A stretch of 64,000 nt of DNA, from assembly GCF_003751225.1 (NCBI RefSeq), contig NZ_RJKE01000001.1, positions 6,014,001 through 6,078,000 on the forward strand, in the 5' to 3' direction. Source of the DNA: Actinocorallia herbida. GTDB lineage: Bacteria > Actinomycetota > Actinomycetes > Streptosporangiales > Streptosporangiaceae. Below the pieces are notes generated by a model. That model was not told the origin of the DNA. It searched no databases and saw only the letters and a list, made by a program, of their open reading frames with translations. Made by a program: the position numbers and the translations under genes. This document shows, one piece after another, positions 23,229 through 31,628 of this stretch (position 1 is the stretch's first letter; the number at the start of each line of letters is the position of its first letter).

Positions 23229-24400
23229 GCGCGTGCCTCCCGGGGCAGGCCGAGTCCCCGTTCGGCGATGATGTTGCGCATGATCTCCGAGCTGCCGCCC
23301 GCGATCGTATAGGCCCGCGCGTACAGGTAGGCGTCCTGCCAGCGGCCCTCGTCGAACGCGCCGGAGTCGCCTTCGGCGAGCACGCCCCGGCCGCCCAGCA
23401 GCGACAGCGCGTACTCGGCGAGCCGCAGGTTGACCTCGCTGAACATCAGCTTGGACATGGGCGCGTCGGTGACCTTCTCCCGCTTGGCCTCCCACCGCTC
23501 CATCGACGCCCGGGTGAGCATCGTGACGGCGTCGACCTCGGTGCGGAACCTGGCGAGCTCCTGGCGGACGTCGTCGAGTTCTGCGGCGGGCCGCCCGCCG
23601 ATGGTGACGGCCTTGGCGAGCGTGACCAGGTCCTCCCAAGCGAGCTGGAGCTGGACGACCGACGCGCCGACTCCAGCCCGTTCCTCGGCGAGCGAGGCGT
23701 TGGCGATGGCCCAGCCCTGCCCGGGAGCGCCGATGATCGCGTCTGCGGGCAGCCGCACGGCGTCGAAGAACACCTCGTTGAAGTCCGAGGTGCCCGTCAG
23801 CTCGCGCAGCGGGCGCACCTGGATGCCGACCAGCCGCATGTCGACCACGAACGCGCTGATGCCCTTGTGCTGGGGCGCGTCCGGGTCGGTGCGGGCGAGC
23901 AGGTAGCCGAGGTTCGACCAGTGGCCGTTGGTCGTCCAGACCTTCTGCCCGTTGACCACCCAGGAGTCGCCATCGCGGACCGCCGTGGTGCGCAGGGACG
24001 CCAGGTCGCTGCCCGCGTCGGGCTCGCTGAACAGCTGGCACCACAGCTCCCGGCCTTCCCGGATGGGCGGCAGGTAGCGGTGGCGCTGCTCGTCGGTGCC
24101 GAACCCGATGATCGCGTGCGCGGCGAGGTCGCTGCCCGAGGCGGGCATGGGTGCGCGGGCCCGCGCGATCTCCTCCCGGACCACGACGTCGTGCATCGGG
24201 TCGTGGTCCTTGGCGCCACCGAACTCGACGGGCCAGTCGCCGCCGACGTAGCCCGCCGCGTACAGATCGGCGACCCAGCGCAGCAGCGCCTTCAGCTCGT
24301 GCTCGTCCTCCGGGCTGCGCACACCGGAACGGGTTTTGAAGTCGGGGGCATGTTCGGCGACCCACGCGCGGACTTCGGTGCGGAACTCTTCCAGATCCAT
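23225..24400 (-). CDS. Acyl-CoA dehydrogenase (FadE-like)
   Basis: FAD-dependent dehydrogenase of 391 aa. It has the N-terminal helical domain with GGDWPVEFGGAKD, the mid beta domain with WCQLFSEPDAGSDLA and VNGQKVWTTNGHW, and the C-terminal helical domain ending in YTIAGGSSEIMRNIIAERGLGLPR. The usual catalytic Glu of medium-chain enzymes (in YEGT) is replaced by AGGS, so the base must lie elsewhere or come from a partner subunit, as in heteromeric actinobacterial FadE pairs. The start ATG 24400 follows the LCAD-like gene by 25 bases. Confidence 0.88.
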   Translation of the reverse strand: MDLEEFRTEVRAWVAEHAPDFKTRSGVRSPEDEHELKALLRWVADLYAAGYVGGDWPVEFGGAKDHDPMHDVVVREEIARARAPMPASGSDLAAHAIIGFGTDEQRHRYLPPIREGRELWCQLFSEPDAGSDLASLRTTAVRDGDSWVVNGQKVWTTNGHWSNLGYLLARTDPDAPQHKGISAFVVDMRLVGIQVRPLRELTGTSDFNEVFFDAVRLPADAIIGAPGQGWAIANASLAEERAGVGASVVQLQLAWEDLVTLAKAVTIGGRPAAELDDVRQELARFRTEVDAVTMLTRASMERWEAKREKVTDAPMSKLMFSEVNLRLAEYALSLLGGRGVLAEGDSGAFDEGRWQDAYLYARAYTIAGGSSEIMRNIIAERGLGLPREARA

Positions 24401-24425
24401 GACGGCTCCTCCTCGAACCTCTCCG

Positions 24426-25574
24426 TCAGACGCCGAGCGAGCGGCCGACGATCTCCTTCATGATCTCGGTCGAGCCGCCGTAGATCGTCTGGATCCGTGC
24501 GTCGACGAACGCCTTCGCCACCGGATACTCGGCCATGAAGCCATATCCACCGTGCAACTGGAGGCACTTGGTGACGACCTTCTGCTGGAGCTCGGAGGTC
24601 CACCACTTGGCCTTGGCCGCCTCGACGTCCGTCAGCGTCCCGGCGACCGCGCGCTCCAGGCACCGGTCCAGATAGACCTGGGCGATGTCGACCTCGGTCT
24701 CCAGTTCGGCGATCACGAACCGGGTGTTCTGGAAGGAGGCGATGGGCTTGCCGAAGGCGGTGCGGGTCTTGACGTACTCGATCGTCTCGTCCAGCACCGA
24801 CCGGGACCCGGCGACCGCGGAGACCGCGATCGACAGGCGCTCCTCGGGCAGGTTCTCCATCAGGTGGTAGAAGCCGCGGCCTTCAGTGCCTAGCAGGTTG
24901 GCGTGCGGGACCCGCACCCCGTCGAAGAACAGCTCGGAGGTGTCCTGCGCCTTGAGGCCGATCTTGTCCAGGTTGCGGCCGCGCTCGAAGCCCTTCATGC
25001 CGCGCTCGACCACGAACAGGGAGAACGCCTTGCTCCCCGCGTCGGGGGACGGGTCGGACTTGGCGACGACGATCACCCGGTCGGCGTTGATTCCGTTGGA
25101 GATGAAGGTCTTCGCGCCGCTGATCACCCACTCGTCCCCGTCGCGGACGGCGGTGGTGGTGATGCCCTTGAGGTCGCTGCCCGCGCCGGGCTCGCTCATC
25201 GCGATCGCCCAGATCTCCTCGCCCGCGGCGAACGGCGGCAGCCAGCGCTGCTTCTGCTCCGGGCTCGCCAGGCGCCGCAGGTATCCGGCGACAATGTCGT
25301 TGTGCAGGGCGAAGCCGGGACCGCTGACCCGCGCATAGGACATCTCCTCGGCGATGATCGCGTTGAAGCGGAAGTCGTCGACACCGCCGCCGCCGAACTC
25401 CTCCTCGACGTTGAAGCCGAGCAGGCCCACCTCGGCCGCCTTGACGAAGACCTCGCGGTCGACGAGCCCGGCCTTCTCCCACTTCTCGCCGTTCGGGACC
25501 AGCTCGCGCTGGACGAACTCGCGCACGGCCGCGCGGAACTGCCGGTGCTCGTCTTCGAAGATCTCGCGTTCCAT
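24426..25574 (-). CDS. Long-chain-type acyl-CoA dehydrogenase
   Basis: Protein of 382 aa. The sequence follows the long-chain acyl-CoA dehydrogenase pattern closely, with ENLPEERLSIAVSA, YVKTRTAFGKPIASFQNTRF, QLHGGYGFMAEYPVAK and ARIQTIYGGSTEIMKEIVGR. In that subfamily the catalytic Glu is on helix G rather than in the YEGT loop, which explains the YGGS sequence here. It introduces the alpha-beta double bond into an acyl-CoA and passes electrons to ETF. Fifth gene of the operon; the start ATG 25574 is 12 bases after the preceding stop. Confidence 0.9.
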   Translation of the reverse strand: MEREIFEDEHRQFRAAVREFVQRELVPNGEKWEKAGLVDREVFVKAAEVGLLGFNVEEEFGGGGVDDFRFNAIIAEEMSYARVSGPGFALHNDIVAGYLRRLASPEQKQRWLPPFAAGEEIWAIAMSEPGAGSDLKGITTTAVRDGDEWVISGAKTFISNGINADRVIVVAKSDPSPDAGSKAFSLFVVERGMKGFERGRNLDKIGLKAQDTSELFFDGVRVPHANLLGTEGRGFYHLMENLPEERLSIAVSAVAGSRSVLDETIEYVKTRTAFGKPIASFQNTRFVIAELETEVDIAQVYLDRCLERAVAGTLTDVEAAKAKWWTSELQQKVVTKCLQLHGGYGFMAEYPVAKAFVDARIQTIYGGSTEIMKEIVGRSLGV

Positions 25575-25586
25575 GGTCTTCCTCTT

Positions 25587-27110
25587 TCAGGGCTGTTCGG
25601 GGTGGAACAGGGCGAGCAGGCCGGCCCTGTCGACCTTCTGCGAGACGCTGCGCGGCAACGCCTCGACCGGAAGGAAACGGGTGGGAACCTCGTAGGGCAT
25701 CAGCCCCTGGCGGCACCAGGCGCGCAGCTCGTCTTCCGCGGGCGTCTCCATGCCGCGGGTGGTCTCGAAGGCGACCACAGGGACCTGGCCCAGGCGGGCG
25801 TCGGCCAGCGGCGCGACCGCGGCCTCGGCGACCGCGGGGTGCCGCTCCATGATCTCGACGACGGTCGCGGGCCTGACCTTGAACCCGCCGCGGATGATGA
25901 CGTCGTCGGCCCGGCCGACCAGGAACAGGAAGCCGTCGGCGTCGATCCGGGCGAGGTCGCTGGTGCGGATCCAGTCGCCGTCGCCGCCGGCCTGCGGCGT
26001 CTTGATCTCCAGCACGCCTTGTTCGCCCGCGGGCAGCGCGGCTCCGTCGTCGCCGACGACGCGCAGCTCCACCCCCGGGAAGGGACGGCCGACGCTGCCC
26101 TTCTTGTCCTTCCACCAGGTCCGGTGGTCGCGCAGCGACCAGCCGGCGACGCCGCCGGAGAACTCGGTGGCGCCGTAGACGATGAGGATCGCGATGCCGT
26201 AGCGGTCCTGGAACGCGTCCGCGAGCTCGGGGCGCAGCGGCGCGGCCCCGGCGTTGATGGCGACGAGGCTTTCGAGTTCCTCGGCGGGCACTTCGGCGTC
26301 GAGCACGGCGCGGATGGCCGCGGGCGGCAGACCCGAGACCTTCGGCCGGTGGCGCCGGACCATGTCCCGCCATCCGTCCACCGTGAACCGCTCCAGCATG
26401 CTCAGGCGGCGCGCCTGCACCAGGGCGTGGAGCACCGACCACAGGCCGCCGATGTGCACCATCGGGGTCGTGAGCAGGCCGATCCCGCCGGTGAACGGCG
26501 CCCGGTCGCCTCCGCCCGCGGCCATGTGGCCGTCCGCGGAGCCGAGGGCCGACTCGATCTGCCGGTAGGTCAGCGGGATCCGCTTGGGCGTGCCGGTGGT
26601 GCCCGAGGTGGTGAGCTCCACCGCGACCCCGGGCGCCACCGATCGGGGCTCGCCCCGTTCCGGCACGTCCGGCAGGTCCACCGGCGCGACCTTCACGCCG
26701 TCGAGCGTGAAGCCCGCACCGCCCACGGTCGCGACGGCCTCGGCGAAGCCGGGGAGGGTCCACACCTCGGCCGAGGCGAAGACGACCGGGGCCTCGGTGC
26801 GCAGCACGTCGGCGCTGAGCCGCTCGGCGGGCTGGAGCGGGTTGAACGAGGTCAGGCAGCGCTCGGAGGAGAGGGTCAGCCGCAGAACGGCGACCGACTC
26901 GGGCCGGTTCTCCAGGACGACGCCCACACGGGCGCCCCGGCCGAGGCCGAGGCGGACCAGTTCGGCCTCCACGGCCGCGCCGATCGCCGCGAGGTCGCCC
27001 CAAGTGGTCCAGCTTTCGTGGAATTCGAGGACGGGGGTCTCGGGGGCCGTGCCGTCGAGCGCGGCCACCTGTCCCGGAAGCCAGTGGGCTTCTGTGATCG
27101 ATGCGGACAA
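25587..27110 (-). CDS. AMP-dependent acyl-CoA ligase
   Basis: ANL family enzyme of 507 aa. No ATG or GTG lies at the right place; TTG 27110, preceded by AAGGGGGG and 11 bases after the thiolase stop, is the best start. Motifs: LTTSGTTGTPKRIPLT, VYGATEFSGG, WIRTSDLARID and VSQKVDRAGL with the C-terminal Lys. The P-loop ends in PKRI rather than PKG, a variant found in some FadD17-like and long-chain ligases. This is the second CoA ligase in one operon, so either two acids or a ring acid and a side-chain acid may be activated (inference). Confidence 0.85.
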   Translation of the reverse strand: MSASITEAHWLPGQVAALDGTAPETPVLEFHESWTTWGDLAAIGAAVEAELVRLGLGRGARVGVVLENRPESVAVLRLTLSSERCLTSFNPLQPAERLSADVLRTEAPVVFASAEVWTLPGFAEAVATVGGAGFTLDGVKVAPVDLPDVPERGEPRSVAPGVAVELTTSGTTGTPKRIPLTYRQIESALGSADGHMAAGGGDRAPFTGGIGLLTTPMVHIGGLWSVLHALVQARRLSMLERFTVDGWRDMVRRHRPKVSGLPPAAIRAVLDAEVPAEELESLVAINAGAAPLRPELADAFQDRYGIAILIVYGATEFSGGVAGWSLRDHRTWWKDKKGSVGRPFPGVELRVVGDDGAALPAGEQGVLEIKTPQAGGDGDWIRTSDLARIDADGFLFLVGRADDVIIRGGFKVRPATVVEIMERHPAVAEAAVAPLADARLGQVPVVAFETTRGMETPAEDELRAWCRQGLMPYEVPTRFLPVEALPRSVSQKVDRAGLLALFHPEQP

Positions 27111-27121
27111 GGTCCCCCCTT

Positions 27122-28267
27122 TCAGAGCAGCTCGATGATGGTGGCGTTGGCCATGCCGCCGCCCTCGCACATCGTCTGGAGGCCGTAGCGGATGCCGTTG
27201 TCGCGCATGTGGTGCACGAGGGTCGTCATGATGCGCGCGCCGCTGCCGCCCAGCGGGTGGCCGAGCGCGATCGCGCCGCCGTTCGGGTTGAGCGCCTTGT
27301 CGGGGGCGCCGATCTCGGCGAGCCAGGCGAGCGGCACGGGCGCGAACGCCTCGTTGACCTCGTAGGCGCCGATCTCCTCGGGGTTGAGGCCGCTCTTCTT
27401 CAGGGCCTTGACCGTGGCGGGGATCGGGGCGGTGAGCATGGCGACGGGGTCGTCACCGGCCAGGACCGCGGTGTGGACACGGGCGATCGGGGTGAGGCCG
27501 AGTTCGGCGGCCTTCTCCGAGGTCATCATGAGCAGGCCCGCAGCGCCGTCGCTGATCTGCGAGCTGTTGCCCGCGTGGATGACGCCGTCCTCCTTGAAGA
27601 CGGTCTTGAGCTTGGCGAGGCCCTCGACGGTCCCGCCGCGCCGGACGCCCTCGTCGATCGCGACGACGGTGCCGTCGGGCAGCGTGTACGGGGCGATCTG
27701 AGCGTCGAAGCGCCCGCCGTCGATGGCGGCGGCGGCCTTCTCGTGCGAGGCGAGCGAGAACTCGTCGAGCCGCTGCCGGCTGAGGCCCCAGCGCTCCGCG
27801 ATGATCTCGGCGCCGACGCCCTGGTTGGCCATGGCGATGCCGTAGCGCTGGAGGAACCCGTCGCCGTAGGGATTGGCGTCGATCATGGAGGTGCCCATCG
27901 GGACCCGCGACATGCTCTCCACGCCGCCCGCGACGACGACGTCGTACTGGCCGGACACGAGACCGGCGGCGGCGAAGTGCACCGACTGCTGGGACGAGCC
28001 GCACTGGCGGTCCACCGAGGTGCCGGGGACGGACTCGGGCCAGCCCGCCGTCAGCACCGCGTTCCGCGCGATGTTGTTGGCCTGCTCGCCGACCTGCTGG
28101 ACGCAGCCCCAGATGACGTCGTCGACGAGCTCGGGGGCGACCCCGGTCCGCTCGACGAGGGAGGTGAGGATGTGGGCGGACAGGTCCACGGGGTGCACTC
28201 CGGACAGACCGCCGTTGCGGCGGCCCACCGGGGTGCGGACGGCTTCGACGATCACGGCGTCGCGCAT
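27122..28267 (-). CDS. Acetyl-CoA C-acyltransferase (thiolase, FadA5-like)
   Basis: Degradative thiolase of 381 aa from ATG 28267, which has GAGGA 5 nt upstream; an ATG at 28279 overlapping the preceding stop (ATGA) is the alternative. All catalytic elements are present: nucleophile Cys89 in DRQCGSSQQ, NEAFAP, the His in GGAIALGHPLGGSGAR, and Cys in CEGGGMANA. It cleaves a 3-oxoacyl-CoA with CoA to acetyl-CoA and the shortened ester. Unlike the two cysteine-less thiolase-fold proteins of this window, this one is a true thiolase. Third gene of the operon. Confidence 0.92.
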   Translation of the reverse strand: MRDAVIVEAVRTPVGRRNGGLSGVHPVDLSAHILTSLVERTGVAPELVDDVIWGCVQQVGEQANNIARNAVLTAGWPESVPGTSVDRQCGSSQQSVHFAAAGLVSGQYDVVVAGGVESMSRVPMGTSMIDANPYGDGFLQRYGIAMANQGVGAEIIAERWGLSRQRLDEFSLASHEKAAAAIDGGRFDAQIAPYTLPDGTVVAIDEGVRRGGTVEGLAKLKTVFKEDGVIHAGNSSQISDGAAGLLMMTSEKAAELGLTPIARVHTAVLAGDDPVAMLTAPIPATVKALKKSGLNPEEIGAYEVNEAFAPVPLAWLAEIGAPDKALNPNGGAIALGHPLGGSGARIMTTLVHHMRDNGIRYGLQTMCEGGGMANATIIELL

Positions 28268-28275
28268 GGTGTTCC

Positions 28276-29355
28276 TCATTTCGAGTTCAGGAGAGTCGTG
28301 GTGGCGCGGTCGCGCAGCCTGTCAGGGAAGGCGATGAGGGCCTCGGCGGCCTTGGCGCGGCGCAGGTGCCGGTGGGAGACGTGCTCCCAGGTGAAGCCCA
28401 TCCCGCCGTGGACCTGGACGCTGCCCTGGGTCGCGGTGACCGCGGCGTCCAGGGCGTTGGCGGCGGCCAGGGCGACGGCGGTCGCGGCGTCGGGGGCATC
28501 CTCGTCGCAGGCCGACGCCGCCGCGGCGACGAGCGCGCGGGCGGACTCGACGGCGACGAACATGTCCGCGCAGCGGTGCGCGACGGCCTGGAAGGAGCCA
28601 ATGGCCCGGCCGAACTGATGCCGGGTCTTGGCGTAGTCGACGGCCAGGTCGGTCGCGGCGGCGGCAACGCCCACGGCGTCGGCGGCGAGCAGGAGCAGCG
28701 CGGTCCGCTCGGCCGCGTCGAGGACAGTGCGGGCCCCCGCGCCTTCGGCGATCAGCTCGGCCGGGCCGTCGAAGACCGCTGTGCCGAGCGGGCGGGTGGG
28801 GTCGAGGGAGTCGACGGGGGTGACCTCGGCGGGCGCGGCCAGGAAGAGCAGCAGGCCGTCACCGCCTTCGACGGCGACGAGCAGAACGTCGGCTGCGAGC
28901 GCCTCGGCGACGACGGGGACTCGGCCGTGCAGCCTCCAGGCGTCGCCTTCGCGCTCGGCCTTCACCTCGTCACAGGCCGTCCAGCCCGACGGGGTACGGC
29001 CCGCGGCGACGGCGGCGACCGTCTCGCCGCTCACCAGGCGCTCGATCCACGCCTCTCCCCGCGAACCCGCGGTGATGGCGGCGGCGGTGACCGCGGCCAG
29101 GGACACCGTGGGCGCCGGGGCGATGCTGCGGCCCAGTTCCTCCTGGACCACGACGGCGGCCGACAGCCCGAGGCCCGCCCCGCCCAGTGCCTCGGGAACG
29201 GCGAGACCGGGCAGGCCCATCTCCGCCAGCTCCGCCCAGAGGGCGCGGTCGTAGGGCTCGGGGCCGTCGGCCAGGGCGGCGACGGCCTCGGGCGTGCAGC
29301 GCTTGCGCAGCAGCGCGGAAACCGTGTCGCGCAGTTCGTCTTCCAGCCCGGACAT
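28276..29355 (-). CDS. Acyl-CoA dehydrogenase, short (beta-type) subunit
   Basis: Protein of 359 aa; the ATG 29355 shares a base with the preceding gene's stop (TGATG). It has the short, Ala-rich form of acyl-CoA dehydrogenase that in actinobacterial steroid catabolism pairs with a larger subunit to form alpha2-beta2 enzymes (ChsE type). Landmarks are ADAVGVAAAATDLAVDYAKTRHQFGRAIGSFQAV and QVHGGMGFTWEHVSHRHLRRAK. The C-terminus stops soon after and lacks the usual GGTxEI catalytic loop, consistent with a partner subunit supplying it. The coupled gene upstream (30491) is the likely partner (inference). Confidence 0.87.
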   Translation of the reverse strand: MSGLEDELRDTVSALLRKRCTPEAVAALADGPEPYDRALWAELAEMGLPGLAVPEALGGAGLGLSAAVVVQEELGRSIAPAPTVSLAAVTAAAITAGSRGEAWIERLVSGETVAAVAAGRTPSGWTACDEVKAEREGDAWRLHGRVPVVAEALAADVLLVAVEGGDGLLLFLAAPAEVTPVDSLDPTRPLGTAVFDGPAELIAEGAGARTVLDAAERTALLLLAADAVGVAAAATDLAVDYAKTRHQFGRAIGSFQAVAHRCADMFVAVESARALVAAAASACDEDAPDAATAVALAAANALDAAVTATQGSVQVHGGMGFTWEHVSHRHLRRAKAAEALIAFPDRLRDRATTTLLNSK

Positions 29356-30491
29356 CAGGCACCTCCCCGGTGCGAGGGCAGGCCGAGGACCTTCTCGGCG
29401 ATGGTGTTGCGCTGGATCTCGGCGGTGCCCGCGCCGATCGTGGACGAGCGCGTCATGAGGTAGCCGTACGTCCAGCGGCCGTGTTCGGGTGCTTCGGCGG
29501 CGGCGCTGCCGAGGACGGCGTCTGGGCCGACCACGCGCAGCGCGACCTCGTGCAGGAGCTGCTCGAACTCGGACTTCACCAGGCGGTTCACCGACGCCGC
29601 GGCGCCCGGGTCACCGCCGTCGAGCACGGTATCGAGCGCGCGGCGGCTGTTGGCGGCCAGGATGCGCGCCCCCTCCTCGATCCGGGCGAGGGACTGCCGG
29701 ACGACGGCGTCGTCGGCGGCTCCGGTCGTGCCCGCGAGCGCGAGGAGTTCGTCGACGATCCTGCGGTAGCGGAACTCGTCGGCGAGGAACGCGGTGGCCC
29801 GCTCGTGGCCGAGGCTGGTGCGGGCGATCGCCCAGCCACCGTTCTCCTCCCCCACGAGGTTGGCGACGGGGACGCGGACCTCGTCGAGGAACACCTCGGC
29901 GAAGTGGGCGCCGCCGGTGATGTCGCGCAGCGGCCGGACGGTGATGCCGGGGGCGTCCATGGGGATCAGCAGATAGCTGATCCCGGCCGGACCGGGCTCG
30001 CCGGTGCGGACGAGAGCGAACATCCAGTCGGCCTGGTCGCCCATCGACGTCCAGACCTTCTGCCCGGTGACGACGTACTCGTCGCCGTCGCGCACGGCGC
30101 GGGTGGCCAGGGCCGTCAGGTCGCTGCCGGCGCCGGGCTCGGAGAAGCCCTGGCACCACAGCTCGTCGGCCCGCAGGATCGGGCGCAGGAACCGCTCGCG
30201 CTGCTCGGGTGTGCCGTGCTTGATGAGCGTCGGCGCGACGATGAAGGACAGCCCGCACGGGTGCTTGGGAGCGCGCGCCCGCGTCATCTCGCGGTGGTAG
30301 GCGAGCTGGTCGGCAAGCTCCAGCCCCATCCCGCCCGCGTCGACGGGCCAGCCGGGGGCGGCCAGTCCCGCGTCGGTGAGGTCCGCGTGGAATGCACGCG
30401 CCCAGGCCAGGCGCTCCTTCTTGCCGCGCGGGGGCCTGCCGGAGTGCGCGGCGAGGAACTCCCGCAGTCGTGTCAGCCAATCCGGATTCAC
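29355..30491 (-). CDS. Acyl-CoA dehydrogenase, larger (alpha-type) subunit
   Basis: First gene of the eight-gene operon, 378 aa. GTG 30491 is preceded by a full AGGAGGTGA ribosome site, and the longer frame to 30521 is therefore rejected. Landmarks: WCQGFSEPGAGSDL, VTGQKVWTSMGDQADW, RDITGGAHFAEVFLDEVRVP and SSTIGAGTAEIQRNTIAEKVLGLP. It probably forms a heteromeric dehydrogenase with the coupled gene at 29355. Its promoter carries a near-perfect copy of the 19-bp site, and a GntR/FadR regulator is encoded divergently. Confidence 0.9.
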   Translation of the reverse strand: MNPDWLTRLREFLAAHSGRPPRGKKERLAWARAFHADLTDAGLAAPGWPVDAGGMGLELADQLAYHREMTRARAPKHPCGLSFIVAPTLIKHGTPEQRERFLRPILRADELWCQGFSEPGAGSDLTALATRAVRDGDEYVVTGQKVWTSMGDQADWMFALVRTGEPGPAGISYLLIPMDAPGITVRPLRDITGGAHFAEVFLDEVRVPVANLVGEENGGWAIARTSLGHERATAFLADEFRYRRIVDELLALAGTTGAADDAVVRQSLARIEEGARILAANSRRALDTVLDGGDPGAAASVNRLVKSEFEQLLHEVALRVVGPDAVLGSAAAEAPEHGRWTYGYLMTRSSTIGAGTAEIQRNTIAEKVLGLPSHRGGA

Positions 30492-30524
30492 CCGGTCACC
30501 TCCTAAGAACAAACGAAGCATACA

Positions 30525-30543
30525 TGGTTTACTAGGTTATCTA
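30525..30543. promoter_or_regulatory. Copy E of the shared 19-bp site, upstream of the eight-gene operon
   Basis: TGGTTTACTAGGTTATCTA lies 34 bases upstream of the GTG at 30491. The right 13 bases (ACTAGGTTATCTA) are an exact match to the consensus. The first ten (TGGTTTACTA) also fit the FadR-subfamily pattern TNGTNNACNA, so this site could be read by the adjacent GntR regulator. Confidence 0.6.
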
Positions 30544-30617
30544 CCATAGCGAGATGCGGCTTCGAGTGGGACGGGGAGCGGCACACTCGCTGAAGGGCCC
30601 TCGGCCGGAGTAGCTAT

Positions 30618-30631
30618 CCTGGTTCACCAGG
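30618..30631. promoter_or_regulatory. Likely GntR/FadR autoregulatory operator
   Basis: CCTGGT-TC-ACCAGG is a perfect 6-bp inverted repeat with a 2-base centre, 40 bases upstream of the GntR start. TGGTTCACCA agrees with the FadR-subfamily operator pattern. A similar TGGTTTACTA (30525-30534) lies 95 bases away in front of the divergent operon. Confidence 0.6.
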
Positions 30632-30671
30632 TAGATGAGGAAAGGGCCCCGCAGGGGTCCAGAGGAAGGGA

Positions 30672-31451
30672 TTGGGTCCGGTGACACTGCCCGAACTGGA
30701 GCGCGGCTCCGATGTCCGGCCGCCGAAGACAGGCGAGCTGGTCGCACGGCGGCTGCGCCGGATGATCGTGGAAGGCGGACTGTCGGACGGGGACTTCCTC
30801 CCCCACGAGTCATCACTGATGGAACACTTCGGTGTCTCCCGGCCCACCCTGCGCGAGGCGTTCCGCGTTCTGGAGTCGGAGGGCCTGATCGAGCTGCGCC
30901 GCGGCTCCCGCACGGGGGCACGGATCACTGTGCCCGGTGCCGAGGCCGTCGCGCGGCCCGCGGGCCTGCTGCTCCAGCTCGGCGCCGCCACCCTGTCCGA
31001 CGTGTACGTGGCGAGGAGCGCCATCGAGCCCGCCGCCGCACGTCTACTCGCCCTGACCGGTGACGAGGAGCGGTACTCGGCACTGGAGAGCGCGCTGGAG
31101 GACGAGCGCCAGAACCTCGCCGACCCGGAGCGCTTCGCCACTGGCTCCGCCGTCTTCCACCTGCGCCTCGTCGAGCTGTCGGGCAACCAGACGCTAGCGC
31201 TCATGGCGGGCCTGATCTACGAGATCATCGTGCGGCAGACCCAGCGGGCCGTCCGGGCCAACCCTCCGGTCGACGGCGAGGTCCGCGAGGACTATCACCG
31301 CGCCCTGCGCGCCTACGAGAAACTGATCAAGCTGGTCCGGCTGGGCCGGGCCGACGAGGCCGAACGCTTCTGGCGCAAGCACCTCGAACTCGCTGACGAA
31401 CTCGTCCTCGCCGGCGAAGAGGCCACCCGCGTTCTCGACGTCCTGGACTGA
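30672..31451 (+). CDS. GntR family regulator, FadR/FCD subfamily
   Basis: Protein of 259 aa. TTG 30672 has AGGA 5 nt upstream and is preferred; GTG 30681 is the alternative. The N-terminal winged helix-turn-helix (residues about 18-85: VARRLRRMIVEGGLSDGDFLP, LMEHFGVSRPTLREAFRVLESEGLIEL) is followed by an all-helical FCD ligand domain with metal-binding-type positions (VYVARSAIEPAAARL, FHLRLVELSGN, HRALRAYEKLI). FCD regulators usually sense carboxylates or acyl-CoAs. Divergent from the eight-gene acyl-CoA dehydrogenase operon, which it probably controls (inference). Confidence 0.9.
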   Translation: MGPVTLPELERGSDVRPPKTGELVARRLRRMIVEGGLSDGDFLPHESSLMEHFGVSRPTLREAFRVLESEGLIELRRGSRTGARITVPGAEAVARPAGLLLQLGAATLSDVYVARSAIEPAAARLLALTGDEERYSALESALEDERQNLADPERFATGSAVFHLRLVELSGNQTLALMAGLIYEIIVRQTQRAVRANPPVDGEVREDYHRALRAYEKLIKLVRLGRADEAERFWRKHLELADELVLAGEEATRVLDVLD

Positions 31452-31461
31452 AGCCCGTGTT

Positions 31462-31512
31462 GGTGGATCCCGGGACGGTCCGGCCCCTATGAGGCCGGTC
31501 CCGGGATCCACC
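31462..31512. terminator. Long bipartite terminator hairpin
   Basis: A perfect 15-bp stem (left arm 31462-31476, GGTGGATCCCGGGAC; right arm 31498-31512) encloses a second CCGGCC/GGCCGG stem. It follows the GntR stop and precedes the convergent dehydrogenase. Confidence 0.75.
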
Positions 31513-31565
31513 GTGACCCGGGGCGCTCAGCCAGCCCAGACGATTCGCGCCCCGAGAACTCAAGG

Positions 31566-31590
31566 CCGGTCCCGCCGATCGCGGGACCGG
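31566..31590. terminator. Second hairpin, terminator of the minus-strand acyl-CoA dehydrogenase
   Basis: A 10-bp stem (CCGGTCCCGC / GCGGGACCGG) with a 5-nt loop, 38 bases beyond the stop at 31629. With the larger hairpin at 31462 it forms a double terminator between convergent genes. Confidence 0.65.
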
Positions 31591-31628
31591 GCCCTACTCC
31601 GCCCGGACCACGCCCCGGGCGGATGCCT

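Noticed and set aside
28267-28279. ATG at 28279 as the thiolase start
   Set aside because: It overlaps the preceding stop but has a poorer ribosome site. ATG 28267 has GAGGA and gives the usual MRDAVIVEAVRTP start. It is kept as an alternative.
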